From: Nitratireductor sp.
GTDB taxonomy: Bacteria > Pseudomonadota > Alphaproteobacteria > Rhizobiales > Rhizobiaceae
NCBI RefSeq assembly: GCF_017794765.1
Contig: NZ_CP051236.1
Location: 1,469,753-1,533,752 of the forward strand
DNA length: 64,000 nucleotides
Reading direction: 5' to 3'
Below the pieces are notes generated by a model. It was not told the origin of the DNA, searched no databases, and was given only the letters and a program-made list of their open reading frames with translations. A program made the translations under genes and the position numbers. Positions 9,093 through 18,038 of the stretch are shown piece by piece; the first letter of the stretch is position 1; each line of letters opens with the position of its first letter.

Positions 9093-10328
9093 ATGGTGCA
9101 GGCGTTGACCGCTGAACCTGGTTACCGGCGCATGATCACGGCGCTCGGCATTGCCCAGATCTGCTCCTGGGGCTCGGTTTTCTACAGTTTCCCGCTCATC
9201 GCAGAAGCAATGCGCCTTGATCTCGGCTGGTCAAAGCCGCTTCTTTACGGGGGAGCCACGGCGGGTCTGGTTCTGGCTGCACTCGCTGCCTATCCGGTTG
9301 GTGCAGCGATCGACCGGGGGCAGGGCCGATGGGTCATGAGTGGCGCGTCGCTCATGGCCGGGCTGCTTTATCTTCTATGGTCGCAGATCGACAGTGTCGC
9401 CATGTTCTATGTGGTTGTCCCGCTGCTTGGAGCGCTACAGGCGGCAACACTCTATGAACCGGCCTTCGCTGTGCTCGCCCGCCGGGTCGGTGCACTGGAG
9501 GCGCGGCGAGCAATCACCGCGCTCACACTGTGGGGTGGCTTCGCCAGCACCGTATTTGTGCCTTTGGTTCAATGGCTTATCGACACGCTTGACTGGCGCG
9601 GCGCGCTGATGGTGCTCGGCGCCATCAACGCCTTTGTCTGCGCCAGCCTCTATTTCGCGGTGATCGACCCCACAAAAGACCGGCCGAAAGAGCCGGCAAG
9701 GGACACCGGAACGCCCGAACTTGCCGGTCGCGCTGCCGTTTCCTGGGCCTTTCGCCAGCCGGTCTTCTGGGCGCTGGTGCTTTTTCTCGTGCTTTATGCC
9801 GGCGTTTTCTCAAGCCTGAGCTTTCACCTTTACCCGCTTCTCCTCGAACGTGGATTGAGCGCCGGTGAAGTCGTCAGCATCGTCGCCGTCATCGGTCCGG
9901 CGCAGGTTGCGGGCCGTATCGCCATCTGGACCTTCACTCCGAAAGCCCCCGTGCGCCGGATCGGCGCGATCATGGTGGGCGTATTTCCGCTGGTCCTCAT
10001 CGGCTACGCTTTCGCGCCGCCACATATGCTCGTGATTGCTGCCATTGCCGCCTGCTATGGCGCTGCCAATGGCATGATGACAATCGTGCGCGGGCTGGCC
10101 GTGCCGGAAATGCTGAGCCGCGAGGCCTATGGCGCGATCAACGGCGCGCTCATAACCCCGTCCCGAATGGTGGAGGCGATTGCGCCGCTGGGCGTTGCCG
10201 CTCTCTGGGCGGCAAGTGGCGGCTACGACCTCTATCTGATGCTCGCCTTCGCTGCCACACTGGTCATGGTCGGTGCGTTCTGGACCGCGTCATTCATGGC
10301 GCGGCCGAAATTCCCGAAAACGGTCTGA
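9093..10328 (+). CDS. MFS transporter, probable efflux partner of the ArsR regulator
   Basis: A 411-residue major facilitator protein with about twelve hydrophobic segments and a central cytoplasmic loop near residues 190-215 (DPTKDRPKEPARDTG). The loop after helix 2 contains GAAIDRGQGRW, the usual G-x-x-x-D-R-x-G-R pattern between helices 2 and 3. The ribosome binding site GGGGAGAG precedes ATG 9093. Linkage to an ArsR-type regulator suggests export of a toxic oxyanion or thiol-reactive compound. Trivalent arsenical efflux as in the ArsK group of alphaproteobacteria is possible, but many MFS proteins share this architecture. It converges with hisG across a strong bidirectional terminator. 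Confidence 0.85.
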   Translation: MVQALTAEPGYRRMITALGIAQICSWGSVFYSFPLIAEAMRLDLGWSKPLLYGGATAGLVLAALAAYPVGAAIDRGQGRWVMSGASLMAGLLYLLWSQIDSVAMFYVVVPLLGALQAATLYEPAFAVLARRVGALEARRAITALTLWGGFASTVFVPLVQWLIDTLDWRGALMVLGAINAFVCASLYFAVIDPTKDRPKEPARDTGTPELAGRAAVSWAFRQPVFWALVLFLVLYAGVFSSLSFHLYPLLLERGLSAGEVVSIVAVIGPAQVAGRIAIWTFTPKAPVRRIGAIMVGVFPLVLIGYAFAPPHMLVIAAIAACYGAANGMMTIVRGLAVPEMLSREAYGAINGALITPSRMVEAIAPLGVAALWAASGGYDLYLMLAFAATLVMVGAFWTASFMARPKFPKTV

Positions 10329-10356
10329 AACCGGAGAATTCCGCTTCGTTTGGCAG

Positions 10357-10392
10357 GTTTTTTCGGAATTCGCCCTGAAATTCCGAAAAAAC
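10357..10392. terminator. bidirectional rho-independent terminator
   Basis: A perfect 14-base inverted repeat (GTTTTTTCGGAATT and its complement) with an eight-base loop lies between the convergent MFS gene and hisG. Read in either direction the stem ends in a run of six T, so it can stop both transcripts. Confidence 0.85.
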
Positions 10393-10395
10393 AAC

Positions 10396-11088
10396 TCAGC
10401 CTGAAAACCGTGCCTTCAGCGCTTCAAGTGCTTCCGCATCCGCCGCCGGCCGGTCCCCGAACGCGGTCACGAGACAAGCCTCGGATCGCAGGATTACACC
10501 GTCGTCAAGTACCTTCAGATGGTTCGCCTCAAGCGTCGATCCGGTCGAGGTGATGTCGACGATCACGTCGGCCGATCCGGCCGCCGGAGCGCCTTCGGTC
10601 GCGCCGAGGCTTTCCACGATCCGGTAGACCTGAATGCCGTGCTTCTGGGAGAAGAACTGCTGGGTCAGCCGCCAGTATTTCGTGGCGATCCTGAGCCGGC
10701 GTCCGTGCCGGTGTCGAAAGTCGGCGGCAACATCGTCGAGATCGGCCATGGTCGAAACGTCGAACCAGACCTCCGGAACTGCGACCACCACATCGGCGCG
10801 GCCAAAGCCGAGCCTCGCGGCAATTTCCACCCTGCGTTCCCAGTCGGGAATGGTCTCGCGCACCAGGTCCTCGCCGGTCACGCCGAGATCGACCGTACCG
10901 CGCTCCAGTTCGCGCGCAATTTCGGAGGCCGAGAGAAAGGCGATCTCGACACCGTCCACGCCTTCAAGCCTCGCGCGATAGCGGCGGTCGTTCTCCGGCA
11001 GATGCACGGTCAGACCGGCCTTTTCGAGCTGTGCCAGAGCGTTTTCCTTGAGGCGACCCTTGGAGGGCAGGGCGAGGGTGATGCTCAT
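10396..11088 (-). CDS. hisG: ATP phosphoribosyltransferase catalytic subunit, short form
   Basis: HisG condenses ATP with PRPP, the first step of histidine synthesis. At 230 residues it is the short form without the C-terminal regulatory ACT-like domain, which requires the HisZ subunit encoded just upstream. Family features are the N-terminal [13 protein letters not shown] and the PRPP-binding stretch near residues 155-175 ([19 protein letters not shown]). The ATG at 11086-11088 overlaps the hisZ stop by four bases, indicating coupled translation and matched subunit amounts. It is the last gene of hisS-hisZ-hisG and ends at the bidirectional terminator. Confidence 0.97.
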   Translation of the reverse strand: MSITLALPSKGRLKENALAQLEKAGLTVHLPENDRRYRARLEGVDGVEIAFLSASEIARELERGTVDLGVTGEDLVRETIPDWERRVEIAARLGFGRADVVVAVPEVWFDVSTMADLDDVAADFRHRHGRRLRIATKYWRLTQQFFSQKHGIQVYRIVESLGATEGAPAAGSADVIVDITSTGSTLEANHLKVLDDGVILRSEACLVTAFGDRPAADAEALEALKARFSG

Positions 11089-12203
11089 GCCGCCGTCTCC
11101 CTGAGTGCCGCAACGCGATCGAGCCAGATGGAAAAGCCGACGCCGGGAATGGGCGTCTCCGCACCCAGAAGGGTCAGAAGCCGGTCATAGCGCCCACCGC
11201 CAGCCAACACCGTGCCTGTGGGAGAGGCGATCTCGAACACGAACCCGGTGTAATAATCGAGCGGACGGCCGAAGCCGGCATCATAGGTTAGCGCCTCAAG
11301 CGGCAGGCCCTCGTCAGAAATCCGCTCAGCGCGGGCGGCGAAGGTTTCGACCGCATCATCGAGGATCAGCCCGTTGTCGGCGGCGAAAGCAGAAAGCCGC
11401 TCGCCGGCCTCGGCCAATGGTGTGCGCATGGCGACGAATGCCTTCAGCGCGCTCATTGCCTCATCCGTCAAACGCACACTGCGCAGTTCCGCCTTCTCGA
11501 TGAGCCGCCGGGAAATCTCCTGCGGCGTGCGTCCGGCTGTGGGTGAAAGGCCTGTCTCTTCCATGACCACGCTGACATGTTCGGCAAGGGCGGCCTCGTC
11601 GCCACGCGCCACAAGACCGGCAACGGCGCGTGGCAGATTGGAAGCGGTCTGCGGGTTGGCCAGATCGTCGAGGGCTGCCTGCAGAAGCTTTTGCGAGCCG
11701 AAAGCGCGGGTCAGGCGCATCTGCCAGCCGCGTGGCAGGCCAAGGGCCGAAAGCACCGCCTCGAACACGGCCTGATCGCCCAGCGTGACGGATAGCGCGT
11801 GGCCCGGCAGAACACGCGTCAAAAGCGCATGTGCATCGGCCAGCGAGCGCGCATCCGCGCCGGCGCGGTCGCTCGCACCAAGATCCTCGATGCCCGCCTG
11901 AAAGAACTCGGCTCCGCCCTCGCGCTGCTGACGGAAAACCTCGCCCAGATACGCGTAGCGCTGCGGGGTCGCCGCGCGCTTGTCGATATGGTCGCGGCAG
12001 ACGGGAATCGTGAACTCGGGTCTGAGGCAGAGATTGGCGCCGGTCTCGCTCTCCGTCAGGAAGATGCGGCGGCGCAGATCCTCACCCGCCATGTCCAGAA
12101 ACGGATCGGCGGGCTGGATGATGGCGATGTCGGTCAGCACCGCCTCGCGTTCGGCAAAGAGCGCGAAGATGTCGTCGGCAAAATCGGGTGTGCGCAGGGT
12201 CAT
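11085..12203 (-). CDS. hisZ: ATP phosphoribosyltransferase regulatory subunit
   Basis: HisZ is a catalytically inactive paralogue of histidyl-tRNA synthetase that activates short HisG and carries histidine feedback. The 372-residue protein resembles the class II synthetase core: motif 2-like [14 protein letters not shown] near residues 60-75 and a late [13 protein letters not shown] near 335. The anticodon-binding domain of HisS is missing. ATG 12203 overlaps the hisS stop (ATGA) and the stop overlaps the hisG start in the same manner, so the three genes are translationally linked. The upstream extension of the open frame to 12302 is inside hisS and is not used. Confidence 0.95.
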   Translation of the reverse strand: MTLRTPDFADDIFALFAEREAVLTDIAIIQPADPFLDMAGEDLRRRIFLTESETGANLCLRPEFTIPVCRDHIDKRAATPQRYAYLGEVFRQQREGGAEFFQAGIEDLGASDRAGADARSLADAHALLTRVLPGHALSVTLGDQAVFEAVLSALGLPRGWQMRLTRAFGSQKLLQAALDDLANPQTASNLPRAVAGLVARGDEAALAEHVSVVMEETGLSPTAGRTPQEISRRLIEKAELRSVRLTDEAMSALKAFVAMRTPLAEAGERLSAFAADNGLILDDAVETFAARAERISDEGLPLEALTYDAGFGRPLDYYTGFVFEIASPTGTVLAGGGRYDRLLTLLGAETPIPGVGFSIWLDRVAALRETAA

Positions 12204-13672
12204 GACTTGGATGCTTCGGCCTGTGCTGCAAGCATCCTGCGCACTGTCTCGACGAGTTCGCCTTCGCTGACGGTCAGCTGCGCCACGCGGGCCTCGCGCC
12301 ATTCCTCATTGCTTTCGATCTCGGCGGACAGCTTCTTGCCCTCGATCAGATCCTTGATCTGCACCTCGCCATTGGCGCGCTCGTCCGCACCCTGGATGAT
12401 GGCAAGCGGCGAACCGCGACGGTCGGCGTATTTGAGCTGGTTGCCGAACTTCTTCCAGTTGCCCTGATACATCTCGGCGCGAATGCCGGCGGTGCGCAGC
12501 GCCTGCGTGAACTGCTGGTATTTCGCCATTGCCTCGGTGTCGCCGTCCATGACGGTGACGAGGACCGGCGGCAGGACGGGATCCTGACCGAGCTTGCCGA
12601 GATTCTTGAGCGCGGTCGCCAGACGCGACACGCCGATGGAAAAGCCCGTTGCCGGAACCGGCTGGCCACGGAAGCGCGAGACGAGCCCGTCATACCGCCC
12701 GCCACCGCCAACGGAGCCAAAGCGCACGATCTCGCCCTTCTCATTGGGGATTTCGGCGGTCAGCTCGGCCTCGAAAACGGGGCCGGTGTAGTATTCAAGG
12801 CCACGCACGACGGAGGGGTCGATGAGGATGCGAGCCTCATCGTAGCCGGCCGCTCGGCAGAGGTTTTCGATTTGCGCGAGTTCTGAAACACCGGCCTGAA
12901 AGGTCTCATTGTCGAGCTGGTCAGTCTTGCCATCGACATAGTCGAGAACGATCTGGGCATTCGCTTCACCCAGCCCCGCACCCTTAGTAAAATCGCCTTC
13001 GCCTTCCTTGCCGCCGTCCCAGCGGCCTTCGCCCAGAAGGAGCTTCACGCCTTCAGGGCCAAACTTGTCCAGCTTGTCGATGGCGCGCAGGACGGTGAGC
13101 TTCTGCGCCTCGTCAGTGACGCCGATGGCCTCCATCACGCCGTCGAGCACCTTGCGGTTGTTGACGCGGATCACATAGTCGCCGCGGGCAATGCCCAGCG
13201 CTTCCATGACATCGGCCATCATCATGCACATCTCGGCATCGGCGGCCACGCCCGGCGCCCCCACCGTGTCGGCGTCGAACTGCATGAACTGGCGGAAACG
13301 GCCCGGTCCCGGCTTCTCGTTGCGGAACACATAGCCCGCCCGGTAGGTGCGGTAGGGAAGCTGGATATCGTTAAAGTTCTCGGCCACGTGACGCGCCAGC
13401 GGGGCGGTCAGGTCGTAGCGTAGCGAGAGCCACTGCTCATCATCGTCCTGAACGGAGAACACGCCCTCGTTCGGCCGGTCCTGATCGGGCAGGAATTTGC
13501 CGAGCGCGTCGGTATATTCGAAAATGGGCGTCTCGACCGGGTCGAAACCATAGCGCTCATAGACCTCGCGGATCTTTGCGCACATCTCGTCCACGGCGCG
13601 AATGTCGCCTGCATGGCGGTCGACAAAGCCGCGTGGGAGCCTCGCCCGGGTCTTGTCAGCCTTTTTAGCCAT
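12200..13672 (-). CDS. hisS: histidyl-tRNA synthetase
   Basis: HisRS charges tRNA-His. The 490-residue protein carries class II motifs: a motif 2 loop ([23 protein letters not shown], about residues 115-140), the histidine A region [12 protein letters not shown] near 290, and motif 3 with GGGGRYDGL and GFSIGVSRL at about 320-345. The C-terminal anticodon-binding domain starts near residue 365. The start [16 protein letters not shown] is typical of alphaproteobacteria. It is first in the hisS-hisZ-hisG operon, linking charging of tRNA-His with histidine synthesis. A terminator for the upstream Tad-like gene lies just in front of it, so it needs its own promoter in the 13,673-13,700 area. Confidence 0.97.
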   Translation of the reverse strand: MAKKADKTRARLPRGFVDRHAGDIRAVDEMCAKIREVYERYGFDPVETPIFEYTDALGKFLPDQDRPNEGVFSVQDDDEQWLSLRYDLTAPLARHVAENFNDIQLPYRTYRAGYVFRNEKPGPGRFRQFMQFDADTVGAPGVAADAEMCMMMADVMEALGIARGDYVIRVNNRKVLDGVMEAIGVTDEAQKLTVLRAIDKLDKFGPEGVKLLLGEGRWDGGKEGEGDFTKGAGLGEANAQIVLDYVDGKTDQLDNETFQAGVSELAQIENLCRAAGYDEARILIDPSVVRGLEYYTGPVFEAELTAEIPNEKGEIVRFGSVGGGGRYDGLVSRFRGQPVPATGFSIGVSRLATALKNLGKLGQDPVLPPVLVTVMDGDTEAMAKYQQFTQALRTAGIRAEMYQGNWKKFGNQLKYADRRGSPLAIIQGADERANGEVQIKDLIEGKKLSAEIESNEEWREARVAQLTVSEGELVETVRRMLAAQAEASKS

Positions 13673-13701
13673 GTCGAAATCCGTCCGTGAAAAGAAGAAA
13701 A

Positions 13702-13724
13702 CCGCGCCCCGAAAGGGGGCGCGG
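13702..13724 (-). terminator. rho-independent terminator after the Tad-like vWA gene
   Basis: A nine-pair GC stem (CCGCGCCCC with its complement) around a GAAA/TTTC loop. Read on the minus strand it is followed by TTTTCTTCTTTT, so it terminates the gene that ends at 13781 and separates it from hisS. Confidence 0.85.
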
Positions 13725-13780
13725 CTGTCCTAGCCGATCATGGTCGAAGCGGCAAGGCCGAAGCGGGAAGCCCCCCGGCG

Positions 13781-15709
13781 TCAGCCGACGATACGAAGGT
13801 TGGAAAGCTCGTCGCCAATGGCCTTGAAGGCGTCGTCCAGATCGCCGCCGGTGGCGTTCCAGAAGAGTTTCACCGGCTTGCCGTTTCCGTCCTTGCGCGT
13901 GCGCGAGTCGGAAGAGCAGGCCTTCAGGGCATCGATCTGCTTCTTCTCGGTGGAATCGCGGCTGTCGAGATCGAGCGCGACCGTCATCACGATGATGTTG
14001 TCGCTCTTCGCATTCTCACAGATGGCGCTCATATGACTGGTCATTGCCGCCGAGTAGTTGCTGTTGGAGTAGTTGTATTCGCTGACACCGGTAGCGCCCT
14101 TGAAAAGGCGGCTTTCACCGGCGCGATTTCTCACATAGCCATAATTGGAATAGATCGACTTGTTGCCGGCAAGGTCGTTGCCACCCGAGCGGTAGTAGGT
14201 GCCCGAATAGCTTTGGGCGGTGATGCTGGTGGGCGTGTAATAGGTGTTCGCGCCGTCGGTCAGGACGATGACCACCTTGTCGTTGCCCTTCTCATTGTCA
14301 GGTCGGCCCTCGGTGAAAGGTGCGCGGCCGGAAACCACCCGCCAACCCCAGGCAAGACCTTCGGTTACATTGGTTGCGCCACCGGCATCCATATCGTCGA
14401 TGGCGGCATTGATCTTGTTCAGACCTTCGGTTTTGCCAACATCGGTCAACGGGGTGACCGGCTTGGTGCTGCAACTCGCATTCGGGCCCTCGTTGATGCC
14501 CATGCTGCCTGTTTCATAGGGGGTGAAATATTTCGGCATATAGGCCTGGTCATAGGCGGCGGAGGTCGAGCCGCTGGTAAAATCGTCCCACCAGTTGTTG
14601 TTGGCCGGACGCCAGCTTGAATCGGTCTGGTCCGTTTCATCCGGTGCGAACATCGGGACGAAAAGGCTCTTCGGATTGCTGCTGTCGGGCGCATCGTCAT
14701 TGATGTTCAGCGGATAGGGGCGCATTTCCACGCAACCGGCCCAATTGGTAAAGCGGTCATATGTCGTGGTTTTTGTCTCAACCCATCCCCAGCTCCGGCA
14801 GGAGCCGTTGTTTCGATAGCGGGTGCATTCATAGTTCCATTCAGACGTAGTGCCTGAAATGCGCTTCATCTGGTCGTAGAGCGTAAAACGGGTGACCTTC
14901 TGGCCTTCCTCGTCTCCCCAGCCGCTGCCACGCTTGTAATAGACGCCGCCTGACTGTTCGACGCGCTTGTTCGGATCGGCCGCCTTCATCGTCGACCAGT
15001 CGAAATTCTCATGATGAACGGGCGACACGCCGTCCGTGTCCATCCAGCTTGCACTGGCGTTGTCCGGGCCCACATTCACGGATGCCGCGAACGGCACGAC
15101 GCCGAACTGCACGGGCTTCTGGATCTGTTTCATCTGCGCGCCCTCGGCGGCGATGGTCTTCACCAGTTCCTTCGCGGCCTTCTTCAGGATTGTCAGACGC
15201 TTCTCGAACGATCCGGTCGACGTGTAGTCCATCGATCCGGAATTATCGAGCACGAGTGCCACTTCCAGCGTGTTCTTGAGGCGAATTTCGCTCTGAGCGC
15301 GGAAGTCGATCTTCGTTTCCTCATCGATGGCTTCTTTTCGCAGCTTCTGAAACACCGGATAGAATATCGGCGCATATTTCAGCTCCGCCTCAAGCTTCAG
15401 TGTGCCGCCACCGGTGTTCTGATTGGGCAGTGTGATGAGCAGTTTCGTGTTCTCGGGTTTTACGTTGCCGAGATTGGCCTCGAAGAAATCCTTCGCGTAG
15501 GCCTTGGCTTCTTCGTCGCTCGCTCCCTGGGTGAGGTAACGGGCAGTGGCGATGCCTGCGGCATCGAGCGCATTCAGCGTCATCTGCCGCTGTCGGGAAA
15601 TCTGGCTGTAGTCCACCACGAGGGCGGCAACCCCCATGATCGGCGCCATGACGAGCGCCGTCATCATGGCAAAATTGCCGCGACGGTCATGCGCGAATTT
15701 CCTGAACAT
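13781..15709 (-). CDS. Tad/TadG-like protein with von Willebrand factor A domain
   Basis: A 642-residue envelope protein. The N-terminus (DRRGNFAMMTALVMAPIMGVAALVVDYSQ) is the TadE/TadG-type prepilin-like membrane segment at about residues 10-40. A vWA domain follows, with the metal-ion site DNSGSMD near residue 155 and VVIVLTDGANTYY near 480; a long Trp/Tyr/Asn-rich insert lies between. TadG-like proteins are part of, or associated with, Flp pilus assembly. No other tad genes are present here, so this is an orphan copy. ATG 15709 is preferred because a GGGGTGG lies at a proper distance; a GTG at 15718 is the alternative. It has its own terminator and is divergent from the HAD gene. Confidence 0.87.
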   Translation of the reverse strand: MFRKFAHDRRGNFAMMTALVMAPIMGVAALVVDYSQISRQRQMTLNALDAAGIATARYLTQGASDEEAKAYAKDFFEANLGNVKPENTKLLITLPNQNTGGGTLKLEAELKYAPIFYPVFQKLRKEAIDEETKIDFRAQSEIRLKNTLEVALVLDNSGSMDYTSTGSFEKRLTILKKAAKELVKTIAAEGAQMKQIQKPVQFGVVPFAASVNVGPDNASASWMDTDGVSPVHHENFDWSTMKAADPNKRVEQSGGVYYKRGSGWGDEEGQKVTRFTLYDQMKRISGTTSEWNYECTRYRNNGSCRSWGWVETKTTTYDRFTNWAGCVEMRPYPLNINDDAPDSSNPKSLFVPMFAPDETDQTDSSWRPANNNWWDDFTSGSTSAAYDQAYMPKYFTPYETGSMGINEGPNASCSTKPVTPLTDVGKTEGLNKINAAIDDMDAGGATNVTEGLAWGWRVVSGRAPFTEGRPDNEKGNDKVVIVLTDGANTYYTPTSITAQSYSGTYYRSGGNDLAGNKSIYSNYGYVRNRAGESRLFKGATGVSEYNYSNSNYSAAMTSHMSAICENAKSDNIIVMTVALDLDSRDSTEKKQIDALKACSSDSRTRKDGNGKPVKLFWNATGGDLDDAFKAIGDELSNLRIVG

Positions 15710-15941
15710 CTGTGCCACCCCACTAAAGGTACTGGTCCAAAATCCCCCTGAAGTGCTTAACCGGTCGTAACCGGTGCGATCGCGGATGCTTTCTTGGTTC
15801 TCATGAGGTTAACCCCTTGTCTCAAATGCCCTGCACTTTGACCGGGGTGATAAAACCGGGTGACAGGAAAGCCAGCATCCGATAATTCCGGGCCTGAGCC
15901 CTTCTCACCGCACTTCAAATATCCGAGACAACCTGTCCCCC

Positions 15942-16802
15942 ATGCCTCAAGCTCCGCAGATCATCGATACGCTCGACCGCCTCACCGGTTCTTACGACGC
16001 CGTCCTTTGCGATGTGTGGGGCGTGGTTCACAACGGTGTCACCGTTTTCCCCGAGGCCTGCGCCGCCCTTTCACGGGCGCGGGCTGCCGGCAAGGCGGTT
16101 GTTCTCATCACCAACTCCCCACGCCCGCATCAGGGCGTGGAAGAGCAACTCGGGGCATTGGGAGTTCCCGGCGATGCATGGGATCGTGTCGTGACCTCCG
16201 GCGATGTGACACGCGACCTGATCCGCACCGCACCACGGCGTCTCTTCCATATCGGGCCTGATCGGGATCAGGCGATTTTCGACGGGATCGACGTGGATCT
16301 GGTGGAGGATTTCGAAGCCTCGGGCGTCGTCTGCACCGGCCTGTTCGACGATGAAAACGAGACGCCGGAAGATTATGCGGAGATGCTGCAGCGCCTCAGA
16401 ATGCGCGACCTGCCGTTTATCTGCGCCAACCCCGACATCATCGTCGAGCGTGGCGACCGTCACATCTGGTGCGCCGGTGCGCTGGCGCGCGATTACGGGC
16501 TTCTTGGCGGGCGCACGCTGATTGCCGGCAAGCCGCACCGCCCGATCTATGAGGCAGCGTTCGAGGCGGCCGCCGAGATCATGGGAAGCGAACTGGCGCG
16601 CGAAAAGGCGCTCGCCATCGGCGATGGCGTGCTGACCGACGTGAAAGGCGCCGACCAGTATGGCATCGATGTCCTGTTCGTGACCGACGGCATTCACGCG
16701 CGCGAATATGGCAATGGCGAAGGGCCGGAGCCTGACCGACTTGCGGCGTTTCTCAAAACCCATGGCCACAATCCCGTGGCGGCCATTCCGCGTCTCAGAT
16801 AG
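15942..16802 (+). CDS. TIGR01459 family HAD-type hydrolase (class IIA, NagD-like)
   Basis: A 286-residue HAD-superfamily phosphatase with the class IIA cap. Motif I is CDVWGVVHNG near residues 25-34, where Asp is the nucleophile and Trp replaces the usual position of the second motif residue; motif II is LITNSPRP near 55; the late GDGVLTDVKGADQYGID near 225-242 holds the metal-binding Asp pair. NagD-like enzymes hydrolyse sugar or nucleoside phosphates; the substrate of the TIGR01459 group is not known. It sits nine bases upstream of ribF on the same strand, a pairing that may point to a flavin- or sugar-phosphate substrate, though that is inference. Confidence 0.9.
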   Translation: MPQAPQIIDTLDRLTGSYDAVLCDVWGVVHNGVTVFPEACAALSRARAAGKAVVLITNSPRPHQGVEEQLGALGVPGDAWDRVVTSGDVTRDLIRTAPRRLFHIGPDRDQAIFDGIDVDLVEDFEASGVVCTGLFDDENETPEDYAEMLQRLRMRDLPFICANPDIIVERGDRHIWCAGALARDYGLLGGRTLIAGKPHRPIYEAAFEAAAEIMGSELAREKALAIGDGVLTDVKGADQYGIDVLFVTDGIHAREYGNGEGPEPDRLAAFLKTHGHNPVAAIPRLR

Positions 16803-16811
16803 GGTGCGCGC

Positions 16812-17810
16812 GTGGCCGGACCGATCAAGCGCATTGCAGATCTGATCGAAATGCCCGCCCCGCTTCGCGGCGGTGTGGTGGCCATCGGCAATTTTGATGG
16901 CGTGCATCGCGGCCACCAGTCCGTGCTGGAGCCGGCACTTGAGATTGCCCGGCGCGACAACGTTCCCGCTCTCGTGCTCACCTTCGAACCGCATCCGCGT
17001 CAGGTCTTCCGGCCGGATGTCCCGCTTTTTCGCCTCACGCCGGCCCCCATGAAGGCAGCGCTTCTTGGGGCGCTTGGCTTCGATGCGGTTGTCGAGCAGC
17101 AGTTCGACCGCGCATTCTTCGGTCTCTCGCCGCAGGACTTCGTGCAGTCCGTTCTGGTCGAGGGGCTTGGCATCACCCATGTGGTGACGGGTTTCGACTT
17201 TCATTTCGGAAAGAACCGCGGTGGCACGCCCGAGCTTCTCAAGGCGGCCGGACGGGAACACGGTTTTGGCGTGACCGTGGTGGACGCCTATGCCGATGAG
17301 GGCGGGGCGGTGATTTCCTCAAGCCGCATTCGCGGACTTCTGGGCAAGGGCGATGTGGCGGAGGCCACGGGCCTTTTGGGCTATCGCTATACGGTAGAGG
17401 CCGAGGTGACCGGTGGCCAGAAGCTCGGCCGCACGCTGGGTTTCCCGACAGCCAATATGGCGTTGCCACCTGAAACCGGCCTCAGCCACGGTATCTACGC
17501 CGTGCGTTTTCGTCGGGCCGATGGCAGGCTCTACAACGGCGTGGCGAGTTTTGGCCGCCGCCCGACCGTGACGGAAGAGGGCGCGCCGCTTCTGGAAACC
17601 TTCCTGTTTGATTTTGACGGTGATCTCTATGGGGAGGTCTGTTCGGTCTCGCTGTTTTCCTTTCTGCGCGGCGAGGAGAAATTCGACGGGCTCGAAGCAC
17701 TCGTTGCCCAGATGAAGAGCGACGAGGCAGAAGCCCGCGCCCTGCTGGCCGAAGTGAAACCCATGTCCGCCCTCGATCTGACGCTTGCGTTCGACGGGCT
17801 GGCCGCGTGA
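16812..17810 (+). CDS. ribF: bifunctional riboflavin kinase / FAD synthetase
   Basis: RibF phosphorylates riboflavin to FMN and adenylates FMN to FAD. The 332-residue protein has an N-terminal nucleotidyltransferase domain with GNFDGVHRGHQSVL (about residues 27-40) and the SSSRIRGLL segment near 165-175. The C-terminal flavokinase domain carries GQKLGRTLGFPTANM near 205-219 and the DGRLYNGVASFGRRPTV segment near 237-253. The start codon is GTG at 16812 with AGGG about eight bases upstream; no better ATG fits the family. It is co-directional with the HAD gene and with ileS, which starts 228 bases downstream. Confidence 0.96.
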   Translation: MAGPIKRIADLIEMPAPLRGGVVAIGNFDGVHRGHQSVLEPALEIARRDNVPALVLTFEPHPRQVFRPDVPLFRLTPAPMKAALLGALGFDAVVEQQFDRAFFGLSPQDFVQSVLVEGLGITHVVTGFDFHFGKNRGGTPELLKAAGREHGFGVTVVDAYADEGGAVISSSRIRGLLGKGDVAEATGLLGYRYTVEAEVTGGQKLGRTLGFPTANMALPPETGLSHGIYAVRFRRADGRLYNGVASFGRRPTVTEEGAPLLETFLFDFDGDLYGEVCSVSLFSFLRGEEKFDGLEALVAQMKSDEAEARALLAEVKPMSALDLTLAFDGLAA

Positions 17811-17860
17811 GGCCAATCGCCTCTTTATTCTTGTCGCAGCGTCGGCTAAAAGCCGTTCCC

Positions 17861-17976
17861 ATGATGACACGCGCCGGTTTCATACCGATTGCCATACGAA
17901 TTATTGGCCCGGCCTTCCGTGCGGCCTGAGTGCTGCGGAAGGTCCGGGTTGTTGCCGCGCGTCACACGCGCTTTTT
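17861..17976 (+). promoter_or_regulatory. candidate Ile-rich leader peptide and attenuator in front of ileS
   Basis: An open frame of 22 codons (17861-17929) encodes a short peptide with five Ile, four of them packed in the run I-A-I-R-I-I, and two of them rare ATA codons. A long hairpin (17908-17948, about twelve pairs with one bulge) overlaps its end. A second hairpin (17957-17971, GCGCGT/ACGCGC) followed by five T resembles a terminator, about 60 bases before ileS. The layout recalls attenuation by charged tRNA-Ile. Against it, the leader has no good ribosome binding site and the two hairpins do not overlap, so the usual mutual exclusion is not evident. Confidence 0.3.
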
Positions 17977-18038
17977 CCGAATTCCGATAATGGCTATGGC
18001 AGGGCCATCGCAGGCTTTGCCCATCTCACGGCGAGAAC

